In this document: positions 43,807 through 52,923 of the stretch, piece after piece
Position numbering within the stretch: position 1 is the stretch's first letter
How the letters are laid out: each line of letters opens with the position of its first letter
Source of the DNA: Rhodophyticola sp. CCM32
Lineage (GTDB): Bacteria > Pseudomonadota > Alphaproteobacteria > Rhodobacterales > Rhodobacteraceae
DNA length: 64,000 bases
Direction: 5' to 3'
NCBI RefSeq assembly: GCF_004751985.1
Contig: NZ_CP038492.1
Span: 3,658,001 to 3,722,000, forward strand
Notes under the pieces: model-generated
Database searches by the model: none
Told to the model about the DNA's origin: nothing
Seen by the model: the letters and a program-made list of their open reading frames with translations, nothing else
Translations under genes and position numbers: made by a program

Positions 43807-45783
43807 TTGGTTGATATAACCGCGGCTGCGGGTATTCCCGCATCTGTTCCGGCGCTTCTGGCGCGGAACGTGGCGCAATTCGGTTCAAAACCCGCCTACC
43901 GGGAAAAGGAATTCGGCATCTGGCAGACCTGGTCCTGGGCCGAGGCGGCCGAGGAGATTGACGCCATTGCCTATGGCTTTCTGGCCCTTGGGGTGAACCG
44001 GGGGGACCATATTGCGGTTATCGGGCGCAACCGGCCCGCGCTTTACTGGTCGATGGTGGCCGCCGAGAAGGTGGGGGCGATCCCGGTGCCGCTGTATCAG
44101 GATGCTGTTGCCGAAGAGATGACCTATGTGCTGGGCCATTGCGGCGCGCGTTTTGTGATCGCCGGGGATCAGGAGCAGGTCGATAAGGTCATCGAGGTGC
44201 AGGAAACGGTCACCTGCATCGAACATATCATCTATCAGGATGCGCGCGGTCTGCGGAAATACGACCATTCCAAACTGCATGCGCTGGCCGATATTCAGGC
44301 CGAGGGTCGGGCCGCCCATGAACGTTTCGCGGGGGAGCTGATAACCCGCGAGGGGGAACTTGGCTGGAACAGCACCTGTGTGATGCTGTATACGTCGGGC
44401 ACCACGGGCAAGCCCAAGGGCGTGGTGCTGAGCAATGAAAACATCATTGCCACCTCCAAGAATTCTGCCGAATTTGATGATCTGCGCCCGGGCGACGAGG
44501 TGCTGGCCTATCTGCCTATGGCCTGGGTTGGCGATTTCATCTTTTCCATCGGTCAGGCGATGTGGACGGGGTTTTGTGTGAACTGCCCCGAAAGCCCCGA
44601 GACGATGATGTCCAATCTGCGCGAGATCGGGCCGACCTATTATTTTGCGCCGCCCCGCGTGTTCGAGACACAGCTGACCAATGTGATGATCCGCATGGAG
44701 GATGCAGGCAATTTCAAGAAACGCATGTTCCGTTATTTCATGGATCACGCCAAACGGGTCGGCCCTGCTTTGCTTGACGGCAAGCCGGTGGGCGCGGTGG
44801 ACCGGCTGAAATACCGGCTTGGTGAGATGCTGGTCTTTGGCCCGCTGAAAAACACCCTTGGCTTCACCCGGGTGCGGGTCGGCTATACGGCGGGGGAGGC
44901 GATCGGGCCGGAAATTTTCGATTTCTACCGGTCGCTCGGGATCAATCTGAAACAGCTTTACGGCCAGACCGAGGCCAGCGTTTTCATCACCCAGCAACCC
45001 GATCATGAGGTGCGCCCGGATACGGTTGGCGTGCCCTCCCCCGGTGTGGAAATTCGCATCGCCGAGACTGGCGAGGTGTTCTATCGCTCTCCCGGGGTGT
45101 TCGTGGAATATTACAAGAATGCCGAAAGCACCGCCTCGACCAAGGATGCGGATAACTGGGTGGCCACGGGGGATGCGGGGTTCATCGAACCCGATACCGG
45201 GCATTTGCGGATCATCGACCGGGCCAAGGATGTGGGCAAAATGGCGGATGGCCGTCTGTTTGCACCGAAATATGTCGAGAACAAGCTGAAATTCTTCCCG
45301 AATATTCTGGAGGCTGTGGTTCTGGGCAATGGCCGTGATCATTGCACCGCCTTTATCAATATCGACCTGACCGCCGTGGGCAACTGGGCCGAGCGGAACA
45401 ATATCGCCTATGCCTCCTATCAGGAACTGGCCGGGCATCCACAGGTGCTGGATACGCTTCAGACCCATGTGGAAGAGGTGAACCGGAGTTTGGCGCAGGA
45501 CGAGATGCTGTCGGGCTGCCAGATCCACCGGTTTCTGGTGCTGCACAAGGAACTGGATGCCGATGACGGGGAACTGACCCGGACCCGCAAGGTGCGCCGC
45601 CGGATCATCGAAGAGAAATTCGAGGATCTGATCGCCGCGCTCTATGACGGGTCCGGCAGCGTCTATACCGAGACCGAAGTGACCTATGAGGACGGGCGCA
45701 AGGGCAAGATCGCCGCGACGCTGGCAATTCGTGACGCCGAGATTGCCGATGAGGTCACAGATCAGAAGGTGGCCGCCGAATGA
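43807..45783 (+). CDS. AMP-forming acyl-CoA ligase (long-chain fatty acid-CoA ligase-like)
   Basis: 658 residues of the ANL superfamily, which adenylates a carboxylic acid and transfers it to CoA. Marks are P-loop TSGTTGKPKGVVLSN (part of MLYTSGTTGKPKG), YGQTEASVF, ATGDAGFIEPDTGHLRIIDR and the C-terminal KMADGRLFAPKYVEN. The annotated start is a TTG at 43807. A strong GGGAGG lies instead at good spacing from an ATG at 43802, which reads MTWLI-stop one frame over; one extra T would join it in frame. First gene of the transport-activation operon; the start of the next gene overlaps its stop. Confidence 0.9.
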   Translation: MVDITAAAGIPASVPALLARNVAQFGSKPAYREKEFGIWQTWSWAEAAEEIDAIAYGFLALGVNRGDHIAVIGRNRPALYWSMVAAEKVGAIPVPLYQDAVAEEMTYVLGHCGARFVIAGDQEQVDKVIEVQETVTCIEHIIYQDARGLRKYDHSKLHALADIQAEGRAAHERFAGELITREGELGWNSTCVMLYTSGTTGKPKGVVLSNENIIATSKNSAEFDDLRPGDEVLAYLPMAWVGDFIFSIGQAMWTGFCVNCPESPETMMSNLREIGPTYYFAPPRVFETQLTNVMIRMEDAGNFKKRMFRYFMDHAKRVGPALLDGKPVGAVDRLKYRLGEMLVFGPLKNTLGFTRVRVGYTAGEAIGPEIFDFYRSLGINLKQLYGQTEASVFITQQPDHEVRPDTVGVPSPGVEIRIAETGEVFYRSPGVFVEYYKNAESTASTKDADNWVATGDAGFIEPDTGHLRIIDRAKDVGKMADGRLFAPKYVENKLKFFPNILEAVVLGNGRDHCTAFINIDLTAVGNWAERNNIAYASYQELAGHPQVLDTLQTHVEEVNRSLAQDEMLSGCQIHRFLVLHKELDADDGELTRTRKVRRRIIEEKFEDLIAALYDGSGSVYTETEVTYEDGRKGKIAATLAIRDAEIADEVTDQKVAAE

Positions 45784-46034
45784 GCCTGATTGCCATCGCG
45801 TTCTTTCTGCTTGGTTTCGCCGCCTCCTGGGTTGCCGGGCGCTATATCGCCCGCGGGGCTGCGGCGGTGCAGGGCGGTGCGATTGGCGTCTGCGGGGTTG
45901 CGGCGCTGATCTATGGCATGCCCGGGGTCTGGGCCACCAGCGTCACCTGGGCCATTGTTGCGCTGCTGGTTTACGGGCTGATCGGGGCGCTGATTTTCCG
46001 CTCTGGTCAGGCGGCACGGGAGAAAGCGGAATGA
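45780..46034 (+). CDS. Small membrane protein in transporter operon
   Basis: 84 residues with about three hydrophobic segments: SLIAIAFFLLGFAASWVAG, GGAIGVCGVAALIYG and WAIVALLVYGLIGALIF. It overlaps both the ligase stop and the ABC ATPase start by four bases each, so it is translationally locked into the operon. It matches no transporter subunit I know; it may be an accessory membrane subunit. Function unknown. Confidence 0.8.
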   Translation: MSLIAIAFFLLGFAASWVAGRYIARGAAAVQGGAIGVCGVAALIYGMPGVWATSVTWAIVALLVYGLIGALIFRSGQAAREKAE

Positions 46035-46852
46035 AAGATATGGGTGTTGAGGGCTATGTCACCGCAGACGGGCGCCAGATCGGCGGCGTGGTGATGGAAA
46101 TGCGCAACATCACGCTTCGTTTCGGCGGTGTGGTGGCGATCAAGGATATCAGTTTCGACATCCGCGAAGGTGAAATTCGCGCAATCATCGGGCCGAACGG
46201 GGCGGGCAAATCCTCGATGCTGAATGTCATTTCCGGGTTCTACAATCCGCAGGAGGGCGAGGTCTGGTATCGCGGCGCCCGGCGCCCGGCGATGCGCCCC
46301 TATCAGGTGGCGCGCCAGGGCATTGCGCGGACCTTCCAGAACATCGCGCTGTTCGACGGGATGAGCGTGCTGGACAATATCATGACCGGTCGTCTGAACC
46401 ATATGAACGCCACATTCCTTGATCAGGCGCTGTGGTGGGGCAAGGCACAGCGCGAAGAGGTGGAGAACCGCGAAAAGGCCGAAGAGGTCATTGATTTCCT
46501 GGAGATCCAGAATATCCGCAAAACCCCCGTGGGCCGGCTGCCCTATGGTCTGAAGAAACGGGTGGAACTGGCCCGGGCGCTTGTGGCCGAACCCAGCATC
46601 CTGCTGCTGGATGAACCCATGGCCGGCATGAATGTGGAGGAGAAGGAGGACATGTCGCGCTTCATCCTCGACGTGAATGACGAGTTTGGCACCACCATCG
46701 CGCTCATCGAACATGATATGGGCGTGGTCATGGACCTGTCGGATCGGGTTGTGGTGATGGATTACGGCAAGAAGATCGGCGATGGCTCCCCCGATGAGGT
46801 GCGCAACAACCCCGATGTGATCGACGCCTATCTGGGGGTGGCGCATGACTAG
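46031..46852 (+). CDS. Branched-chain-type ABC transporter ATPase (LivG-like)
   Basis: 273 residues. Walker A GPNGAGKSSMLNVISGFY, Q-loop and LivG-type FQNIALFDGMSVLDNI, the signature region LPYGLKKRVELARALV, Walker B ILLLDEPMAGMNVEEKE and the switch histidine in LIEHDMGVVMDL. The signature LSGGQ is changed to LPYGLKK, as usual in this ATPase subtype. Pairs with the LivF-like ATPase at 50.7 kb. The GTP-like N-terminal extension starts MKDMGVEGY. Confidence 0.92.
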   Translation: MKDMGVEGYVTADGRQIGGVVMEMRNITLRFGGVVAIKDISFDIREGEIRAIIGPNGAGKSSMLNVISGFYNPQEGEVWYRGARRPAMRPYQVARQGIARTFQNIALFDGMSVLDNIMTGRLNHMNATFLDQALWWGKAQREEVENREKAEEVIDFLEIQNIRKTPVGRLPYGLKKRVELARALVAEPSILLLDEPMAGMNVEEKEDMSRFILDVNDEFGTTIALIEHDMGVVMDLSDRVVVMDYGKKIGDGSPDEVRNNPDVIDAYLGVAHD

Positions 46853-46905
46853 ACCTGATATGCCACTGATACATTTCACCCCCCTTACAACGGTCGGAGG
46901 CCCCC

Positions 46906-47892
46906 ATGCCTGAACAACTCGTCTTCGCGATGGAGGTCACGCTGAACGGTCTGATGACCGGGGTGATGTATTCGCTTGTCGCCCTTGGTTTCGTGCTGAT
47001 CTTCAAGGCCTCCGGCATCTTCAACTATGCCCAGGGGGTGATGGCGCTGTTCGCCGCGATGACGCTGGTGGGCATTCAGGACGGGCGGGTGCCGTTTGCC
47101 CATCTTATCAACGAGATTTTCGGCACGGATGTGCATTATTTCGGCTGGGAGGTGCCGGCACTTCTGGCGATCCTGCTGACCGTGGGGGTGATGATCCTGT
47201 TTGCGCTGTGCGTGCAGAAGGTGATTTTCAAACATCTTGTGGGGCAGGAACCGATCATCCTGTTCATGGCGACCATCGGGCTGGCCTATTTCCTGGAAGG
47301 GGTCAGTGATCTGATGTGGGGCTCGGAAATCCGCAATCTTGATGTGGGTCTGCCCCAGGGCATCAATGATGCGATTGACCAGACGACCTTTGATCTCTTC
47401 GGATACGGGTTTTTCATCGACAATCTGGATATCTGGGCAACCGGGATTGCCGCGGTTCTGGTGGGTGGGCTGATCGCCTATGCGCAATACACCAAGAACG
47501 GGCGTGCGATGCGGGCGGTGGCCGATGACCATCAGGCGGCGCTGAGCGTCGGGATTTCGCTGAATTACGTGTGGATTCTGGTCTGGTCGCTGGCGGGCAT
47601 CGTGGCGCTGGTGGCGGGGATCATGTGGGGCTCCAAATCGGGTGTGCAGTTCTCGCTGTCGCTGATCGCGCTGAAGGCGCTGCCGGTGCTGATGCTGGGT
47701 GGTTTCACCTCGATCCCCGGTGCGATTGTCGGCGGGTTGATCATTGGTGTGGGCGAGGCGCTGTTTGAGTTTTCCATCGGCCCGCTGATCGGCGGTGCGA
47801 CCGAGAACTGGTTTGCCTATGTGCTGGCGCTGGTCTTCCTGGTGTTCCGGCCCCAGGGCCTGTTCGGCGAAAAAATCATCGAGAGGGTGTAG
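46906..47892 (+). CDS. Branched-chain-type ABC transporter permease (LivH-like)
   Basis: 328 residues with about eight transmembrane helices. LivH marks are TLNGLMTGVMYSLVALGFVL, KASGIFNYAQGVMAL, the EAA-like loop NGRAMRAVADDHQAA and a C-terminal GGFTSIPGAIVGGL. Permease of the five-part transporter for a hydrophobic or acidic compound. GGAGG precedes the ATG. Confidence 0.92.
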   Translation: MPEQLVFAMEVTLNGLMTGVMYSLVALGFVLIFKASGIFNYAQGVMALFAAMTLVGIQDGRVPFAHLINEIFGTDVHYFGWEVPALLAILLTVGVMILFALCVQKVIFKHLVGQEPIILFMATIGLAYFLEGVSDLMWGSEIRNLDVGLPQGINDAIDQTTFDLFGYGFFIDNLDIWATGIAAVLVGGLIAYAQYTKNGRAMRAVADDHQAALSVGISLNYVWILVWSLAGIVALVAGIMWGSKSGVQFSLSLIALKALPVLMLGGFTSIPGAIVGGLIIGVGEALFEFSIGPLIGGATENWFAYVLALVFLVFRPQGLFGEKIIERV

Positions 47893-47896
47893 GCGG

Positions 47897-48142
47897 ATGC
47901 CCAAGCTGATCGCAATTCTGAATGTGGTGGCCTGGTCCGGGTTCTGGGCCTTTGGCTATCTGGCGCTGTCTGTGGATCGTGCCGAGACCGGGCAGATGAT
48001 GGTGGCACTTGTGCTTGCGGTGATCGGCGCGGGTCTTGGGCTTTTCGCCTATCTCTGGCTGGTCCGCTATTCCGAGCAGACCGGATATGCCAAACGGCCC
48101 AATCGCGGCATCCCGACATTCGATGAAGAGGAGGCGGCCTGA
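47897..48142 (+). CDS. Second small membrane protein in transporter operon
   Basis: 81 residues: two hydrophobic segments (LIAILNVVAWSGFWAFGYL and [20 protein letters not shown]) and an acidic cytoplasmic-type C-terminus ending IPTFDEEEAA. It starts five bases after LivH and overlaps the LivM start. Like the 84-aa protein it is not a standard Liv subunit. An extension to 47795 is the shadow of LivH. Confidence 0.78.
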   Translation: MPKLIAILNVVAWSGFWAFGYLALSVDRAETGQMMVALVLAVIGAGLGLFAYLWLVRYSEQTGYAKRPNRGIPTFDEEEAA

Positions 48143-49218
48143 TGTTTTACCGTGAAGCCGGTGATTTCAAAACCACCTATGCCGCCGACAACCAGACTTT
48201 CCCGATCGCCTTTGACAGGTATCGCTATTATTTCGTCCTGTTCGTCGCCCTCGGGATCATCCCTTTCGTGATCAATGATTACTGGGCCAGCGCCATTCTG
48301 CTGCCTTTCCTGATCTATGCGATTGCCTCGATCGGGTTGAACATTCTGACCGGCTATTGCGGGCAGGTCAGCCTGGGCACGGGGGGGTTCATGGCGGTGG
48401 GGGCCTATGCATCCTACAAGCTGATGACCGCCTTCCCCTGGATGGACATGATCTCGGTCACGCTTTTATCGGGGGTAATGACCGCGATTGTGGGGGTGAT
48501 GTTCGGCCTGCCAAGTCTGCGGATCAAAGGGTTCTATCTGGCGGTGGCGACATTGGCGGCGCAGTTCTTTCTTGTCTGGCTCTTCAACAAGGTGCCGTGG
48601 TTCTACAACTATTCGGCCTCGGGCCAGATCAGCGCGCCGGAACGGATATTATTCGGTGTGGCGGTGACCGGACCGAATGCAGAGGCCTGGGTGAAATACC
48701 TGTTCTGCCTGGGGTTTGTCTTTGTGCTGGCCTGGATCGCGCGGAACCTGACACGCGGGTCCATCGGGCGGCAATGGATGGCGATCCGCGACATGGATAT
48801 CGCCGCCGAAATCATCGGGGTCAGCCCGCTGAAGGCCAAGCTGACGGCGTTTGCGGTGTCGAGTTTCTATGTTGGGATTGCGGGCGCATTGCTGTTCACC
48901 GTCTATCTGGGCGCGGTCGAGGTGGGGGAGGCTTTTGGCATCAGCAAATCCTTCCTGGTTCTGTTCATGGTCATCATTGGCGGGCTCGGCTCGATCTTCG
49001 GTGCGTTTGCGGGGGCGGCCTTCATGGTGCTGCTGCCGGTGGTTCTGAAGGTTCTGCTGGTCGATACGGTGGGGCTTGATACCGCCATCTCGACGCATTT
49101 CCAGTTTGTGATTGTCGGTGCGCTGATCATGTTCTTTCTGATTGTCGAGCCCCATGGCCTGGCCCGTCTTTGGGCGCTGGCCAAGGAAAAACTGAGATTG
49201 TGGCCCTTCCCGCATTGA
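48142..49218 (+). CDS. Branched-chain-type ABC transporter permease (LivM-like)
   Basis: 358 residues with about nine transmembrane helices; LivM marks are ASIGLNILTGYCGQVSLGTG, GLPSLRIKGFYLAVATLAAQ, the EAA loop RQWMAIRDMDIAAEIIG and FMVIIGGLGSIFGAF. It pairs with the LivH-like permease. The unusually long N-terminus has a hydrophilic leader (MFYREAGDFKTTYAADN). Confidence 0.92.
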   Translation: MFYREAGDFKTTYAADNQTFPIAFDRYRYYFVLFVALGIIPFVINDYWASAILLPFLIYAIASIGLNILTGYCGQVSLGTGGFMAVGAYASYKLMTAFPWMDMISVTLLSGVMTAIVGVMFGLPSLRIKGFYLAVATLAAQFFLVWLFNKVPWFYNYSASGQISAPERILFGVAVTGPNAEAWVKYLFCLGFVFVLAWIARNLTRGSIGRQWMAIRDMDIAAEIIGVSPLKAKLTAFAVSSFYVGIAGALLFTVYLGAVEVGEAFGISKSFLVLFMVIIGGLGSIFGAFAGAAFMVLLPVVLKVLLVDTVGLDTAISTHFQFVIVGALIMFFLIVEPHGLARLWALAKEKLRLWPFPH

Positions 49219-49294
49219 CGGGCGGGCCGCTCTATACGACCGGGCGCGAAGCCCGGCACCATTATCGGATCAACCAAATGGGAGGAGTACCCCG

Positions 49295-50578
49295 ATGAAG
49301 AAACTATTGACCCTTGCCGCAGCCGGCATGATGGCGGCCAGCCCCGCGCTGGCGGATCTTGTGTTCCCCGATCTGTCCTATCGGACAGGGGCCTATGCCG
49401 CGGGCGGCATCCCGTTTTCCGACGGCTATCAGGATTACATGACGCTTCTGAACCAGCGCGACGGGGGCATCGGCGGCGTGATGACCCGCATTGTCGAATG
49501 CGAAACCGCCTATAACACCGAACGGGGCGTGGAATGCTACGAATCCACCAAGGGTGAGGGCGCCCTGGTCTATCAGCCGCTGTCGACCGGGATCACCTAT
49601 CAGCTGATCCCGCGCACCACCGCAGATGGCATCCCGCTGCACACCATGGGGTATGGCCGGACCTCTGCCGCCAATGGCCGGGTGTTCAGCCATGTGTTCA
49701 ACTACCCGGCGAATTACTGGGATGCGGCCAGCGTGATCATCAACCAGTTGATCACAGAAAATGATGGCTCGCTGGAAGGCAAGACCATTACGCTGCTCTA
49801 TCACAACTCGGCCTATGGCCGGGAGCCGATCCGCACGCTGGAAACCCTGGCCGAGATGCATGGTTTCACGCTGACGCAGCTGGCCGTGGACCACCCGGGC
49901 CAGGAGCAGGGCAACCAGTGGCTGACCATCCGCCGCGAGCGCCCGGATTATGTGATCATGTGGGGCTGGGGCGTGATGAACCAGGTTGCGATTCAGGAGG
50001 CCGCCAATATCCGCTTCCCGATGGAAAACTTCATTGGCAACTGGTGGGCCGGGGCTGAACATGATGTGGAGCCCGCAGGCATGGCCGCCAACGGGTATCG
50101 CGCGCTGAACATGAATGTTCTGGGCGATCTGCCGGTGTTCGATGACATCCAGCAATATGTGCATGATGCAGGCATGGCCGCCGGTGACGGGTCCAACCTG
50201 GGTTCGGTGCTGTACACACGGGGCATGTATGCGGCGATGCTGGTAGCCGAGGCAGCGCATGCCGCGCAGGACATGCACGGCGTGGCCGAGATCGACGCGT
50301 CAATGATGCGCGACGGGATGGAAGCGCTGAACATAACCAATGCACGGATGGAAGAACTGGGCATGCCCGGTATCGGGCCGGAGTTTGCCGTATCCTGCGA
50401 AGATCATGGCGGCACCGGCATGGCCCGGATGCAGCAATGGGATGCGGAAGCCGGCACATGGGTCACCCTGACCGATTTCATCGCGCCGGATGACAGTGTC
50501 ACCCAGCCTTTGATCGAGGAAGACAGCGCCGCCTATGCCGCCGAAAACAATATCGAGCTGCGCTGCAACGACAGCTGA
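49295..50578 (+). CDS. Periplasmic substrate-binding protein (LivK/type-1 family)
   Basis: 427 residues with a classic signal peptide (MKKLLTLAAAGMMAASPALA, cleavage after ALA at residue 20), followed by a type-1 periplasmic binding fold: AYAAGGIPFSDGYQDYM, ITLLYHNSAYGREPI and GNWWAGAEHDVEPAG. GGGAGGAG precedes the ATG. It is longer than amino-acid-binding LivK; similar binding proteins serve aromatic or aliphatic acid transport. Followed by the second ATPase. Confidence 0.9.
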   Translation: MKKLLTLAAAGMMAASPALADLVFPDLSYRTGAYAAGGIPFSDGYQDYMTLLNQRDGGIGGVMTRIVECETAYNTERGVECYESTKGEGALVYQPLSTGITYQLIPRTTADGIPLHTMGYGRTSAANGRVFSHVFNYPANYWDAASVIINQLITENDGSLEGKTITLLYHNSAYGREPIRTLETLAEMHGFTLTQLAVDHPGQEQGNQWLTIRRERPDYVIMWGWGVMNQVAIQEAANIRFPMENFIGNWWAGAEHDVEPAGMAANGYRALNMNVLGDLPVFDDIQQYVHDAGMAAGDGSNLGSVLYTRGMYAAMLVAEAAHAAQDMHGVAEIDASMMRDGMEALNITNARMEELGMPGIGPEFAVSCEDHGGTGMARMQQWDAEAGTWVTLTDFIAPDDSVTQPLIEEDSAAYAAENNIELRCNDS

Positions 50579-50687
50579 CCAACACATTCCCCGGCGGCTT
50601 ATCCGGGCCGCCGGGGAAGATGCGTATTTGGAACAGGAAGAAGGCAGGGCATCTGAACGATGTCTGCCGAACTGGGAGCGCCACAGG

Positions 50688-51542
50688 ATGCTGGATGCAA
50701 AGACCCATGGGGAAGGACAAACCCCTGACCCGGATGCGGCGGAAACGCTTCTTGAGGTCAATAATATCGAGGTCATCTACAATCATGTGATCCTGGTGCT
50801 GAAAGGGGTCAGCCTGAAGGTGCGCAAGGGCGGCATCACCGCGTTGCTGGGCGGCAACGGGGCGGGCAAGACCACAACCCTGAAGGCGATTTCCAACCTG
50901 CTGCATTCGGAACGCGGCGAGGTCACCAAGGGTTCGGTCCAGTATCGCGGTGAACCGGTTCAGGGGCTTGGGCCATCGGCGCTGGTGGAACGCGGTGTGA
51001 TCCAGGTGATGGAAGGCCGCCATTGTTTTGAACATCTGACGGTGGAAGAGAACCTGCTGACCGGGTCTTACACACGCAAGGACGGGCGTGGTGCGATAGA
51101 TGCGGATCTGGATCTGGTCTATAGCTATTTCCCGCGCCTGAAAGAGCGGCGCAAAAGTCAGGCGGGGTATACCTCGGGCGGCGAACAGCAGATGACGGCG
51201 ATCGGCCGGGCGCTGATGTCCAGGCCCGAGACGATCCTTCTGGACGAGCCGAGCATGGGGCTGGCCCCACAGCTTGTCGAAGAGATTTTCGGGATTGTGA
51301 AGGATCTGAACGAGAAGGAGGGTGTGAGCTTCCTTCTGGCCGAACAGAACACCAATGTGGCGCTGCGTTTTGCCCATTACGGGTACATTCTGGAATCCGG
51401 CCGGGTGGTGATGGATGGCCCCGCCGATGACCTGCGCGAGAACCCGGATGTGAAGGAATTCTATCTGGGTGTGGGCGATGACGGGCGCAAAAGCTTTCGC
51501 GATGTCCGGTCCTATCGCCGCCGCAAACGCTGGCTGAACTGA
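50688..51542 (+). CDS. Branched-chain-type ABC transporter ATPase (LivF-like)
   Basis: 284 residues. Walker A LGGNGAGKTTTLKAIS, LivF-type VIQVMEGRHCFEHLTVEENL, the signature TSGGEQQMTAIGRALM, Walker B ILLDEPSMGLAPQLVEE and a switch region LAEQNTNVALRFAH. The C-terminal tail KSFRDVRSYRRRKRW is very basic. The ATG at 50688 has GGGAG eight bases upstream. Its stop overlaps the next ligase start (TGATG). Confidence 0.92.
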   Translation: MLDAKTHGEGQTPDPDAAETLLEVNNIEVIYNHVILVLKGVSLKVRKGGITALLGGNGAGKTTTLKAISNLLHSERGEVTKGSVQYRGEPVQGLGPSALVERGVIQVMEGRHCFEHLTVEENLLTGSYTRKDGRGAIDADLDLVYSYFPRLKERRKSQAGYTSGGEQQMTAIGRALMSRPETILLDEPSMGLAPQLVEEIFGIVKDLNEKEGVSFLLAEQNTNVALRFAHYGYILESGRVVMDGPADDLRENPDVKEFYLGVGDDGRKSFRDVRSYRRRKRWLN

Positions 51543-52753
51543 TGAGGGATGCGGTGACACAGTTTTTCGACACTCTGGAAACACGCAGCGCGGATCAGCG
51601 CGCAGCCGATCATCTGGCCGCATTGCAGGCGCAGATTGCCCGGGTTCTGGCCGCGCCCGATACCTGCCTGCCCGGGATCGGCGCGGTGGCAAGCCTGGAC
51701 GATCTGGCCAGATTGCCGGTTTTGCGAAAATCGCAGCTTGGCGCCTGGCAGCAGGCGGCCCCGCCCTTTGGCGGCATTCCGGTGACCAATACCGCCCATG
51801 TGTTCCAAAGCCCCGGACCGATCTATGAACCCGGCGGCCTCAGCCATGACTGGTGGCGGATGGGCCGGTTTCTGCATGCGGCGGGGATTGGCGCGGGCGA
51901 TGTGGTGCAGAACTGTTTCGGCTATCACCTGACGCCCGCGGGGATGATTTTTGAAAGCGGCGCCCGGGCGGTGGGGGCCACGGTGCTGCCCGCCGGTGTC
52001 GGCCAGACCGAGTTGCAGGTGCGCGCCGCCAAAGATGTCGGGTCCACCGCCTATGCGGGGACACCGGATTATCTGAAAGTGATCCTTGATAAGGCTGATG
52101 AGATGGGCGTGGCGCTTGCCATCACCAGGGCCGCTGTGGGCGGGGGCGCCCTGTTCCCCAGTCTGCGCCAGGACTATACGGATCGCGGGATTTCCTGCCT
52201 GCAAAGCTATGCCACGGCGGATCTGGGCAATATCGCTTACGAATCCCCCGCGATGGAGGGGATGATCATTGATGAGGGCGTGATCGTCGAGATCGTGCGC
52301 CCGGGCACCGGTGATCCGGTGGCGCCGGGCGAAGTGGGTGAGGTTGTGGTGACCACGCTGAACCCGGATTACCCGCTGATCCGTTTCGCAACCGGGGATC
52401 TGAGCGCGATATTGCCCGGTCAAAGCCCCTGTGGCCGCACCAATATGCGGATCAGGGGCTGGATGGGGCGTGCCGATCAGACCACCAAGATCAAGGGCAT
52501 GTTCGTGCGCCCGGAACAGGTTGCCGATTTCGTCGCCAAACACCCCGAGATTGCCCGCGCCCGGGTGACCGCCAGCCGCGAAGGCGAAATGGATATGATG
52601 CTTGTGCAGATCGAGGCCGAGGGCGGCGCGGCAGAGACCTATGCCCGCAGTGTGACCGACAGTCTGAAACTGAAGGGCCGGATCGAACTGGTGCCCCCCG
52701 GCAGTCTGCCCAATGATGGCAAGGTGATCGACGACCAGCGCAGCTATGAGTAA
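51542..52753 (+). CDS. Phenylacetate-CoA ligase-like AMP-binding protein
   Basis: 403 residues of the PaaK-like branch of the ANL superfamily. Marks are GGIPVTNTAHVFQSPGPIYE, AGTPDYLKVIL, SYATADLGNIAYE, LIRFATGDLSAIL and MRIRGWMGRADQTTKIKGMF. It lacks the usual P-loop form SSGTTG; the corresponding loop reads VFQSPGPI. PaaK-like ligases activate aromatic or cyclic carboxylic acids. With the ligase at the other end of the operon it suggests transport followed by CoA activation. Confidence 0.87.
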   Translation: MRDAVTQFFDTLETRSADQRAADHLAALQAQIARVLAAPDTCLPGIGAVASLDDLARLPVLRKSQLGAWQQAAPPFGGIPVTNTAHVFQSPGPIYEPGGLSHDWWRMGRFLHAAGIGAGDVVQNCFGYHLTPAGMIFESGARAVGATVLPAGVGQTELQVRAAKDVGSTAYAGTPDYLKVILDKADEMGVALAITRAAVGGGALFPSLRQDYTDRGISCLQSYATADLGNIAYESPAMEGMIIDEGVIVEIVRPGTGDPVAPGEVGEVVVTTLNPDYPLIRFATGDLSAILPGQSPCGRTNMRIRGWMGRADQTTKIKGMFVRPEQVADFVAKHPEIARARVTASREGEMDMMLVQIEAEGGAAETYARSVTDSLKLKGRIELVPPGSLPNDGKVIDDQRSYE

Positions 52754-52777
52754 AATGGGCCGGGTTTTGAGACGGCC

Positions 52778-52799
52778 CTGACGGCCCTGTCAGAGTTTT
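52778..52799 (+). terminator. Probable terminator of the transporter operon
   Basis: CTGAC pairs with GTCAG around a six-base loop and is followed by AGTTTT. A GGGCCG/CGGCCC pair just upstream (52757-52778) may add to it. The stem is short, so confidence is moderate. Confidence 0.45.
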
Positions 52800-52923
52800 C
52801 CATTCAGATCACAGGCAAACCGCTTTAGGGTGGCCCGGTCGCCGGTGGAACCGGGCGGAGCGATGCTTTGTCCTGCAAGACATGCCGGCAACAGATGGGC
52901 AGTTCTGAACCGGGTAGGCGGCG

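Noticed and set aside
52800..52923. Cobalamin riboswitch before cobQ
   Set aside because: No B12-box-like sequence or matching stems seen in the leader.
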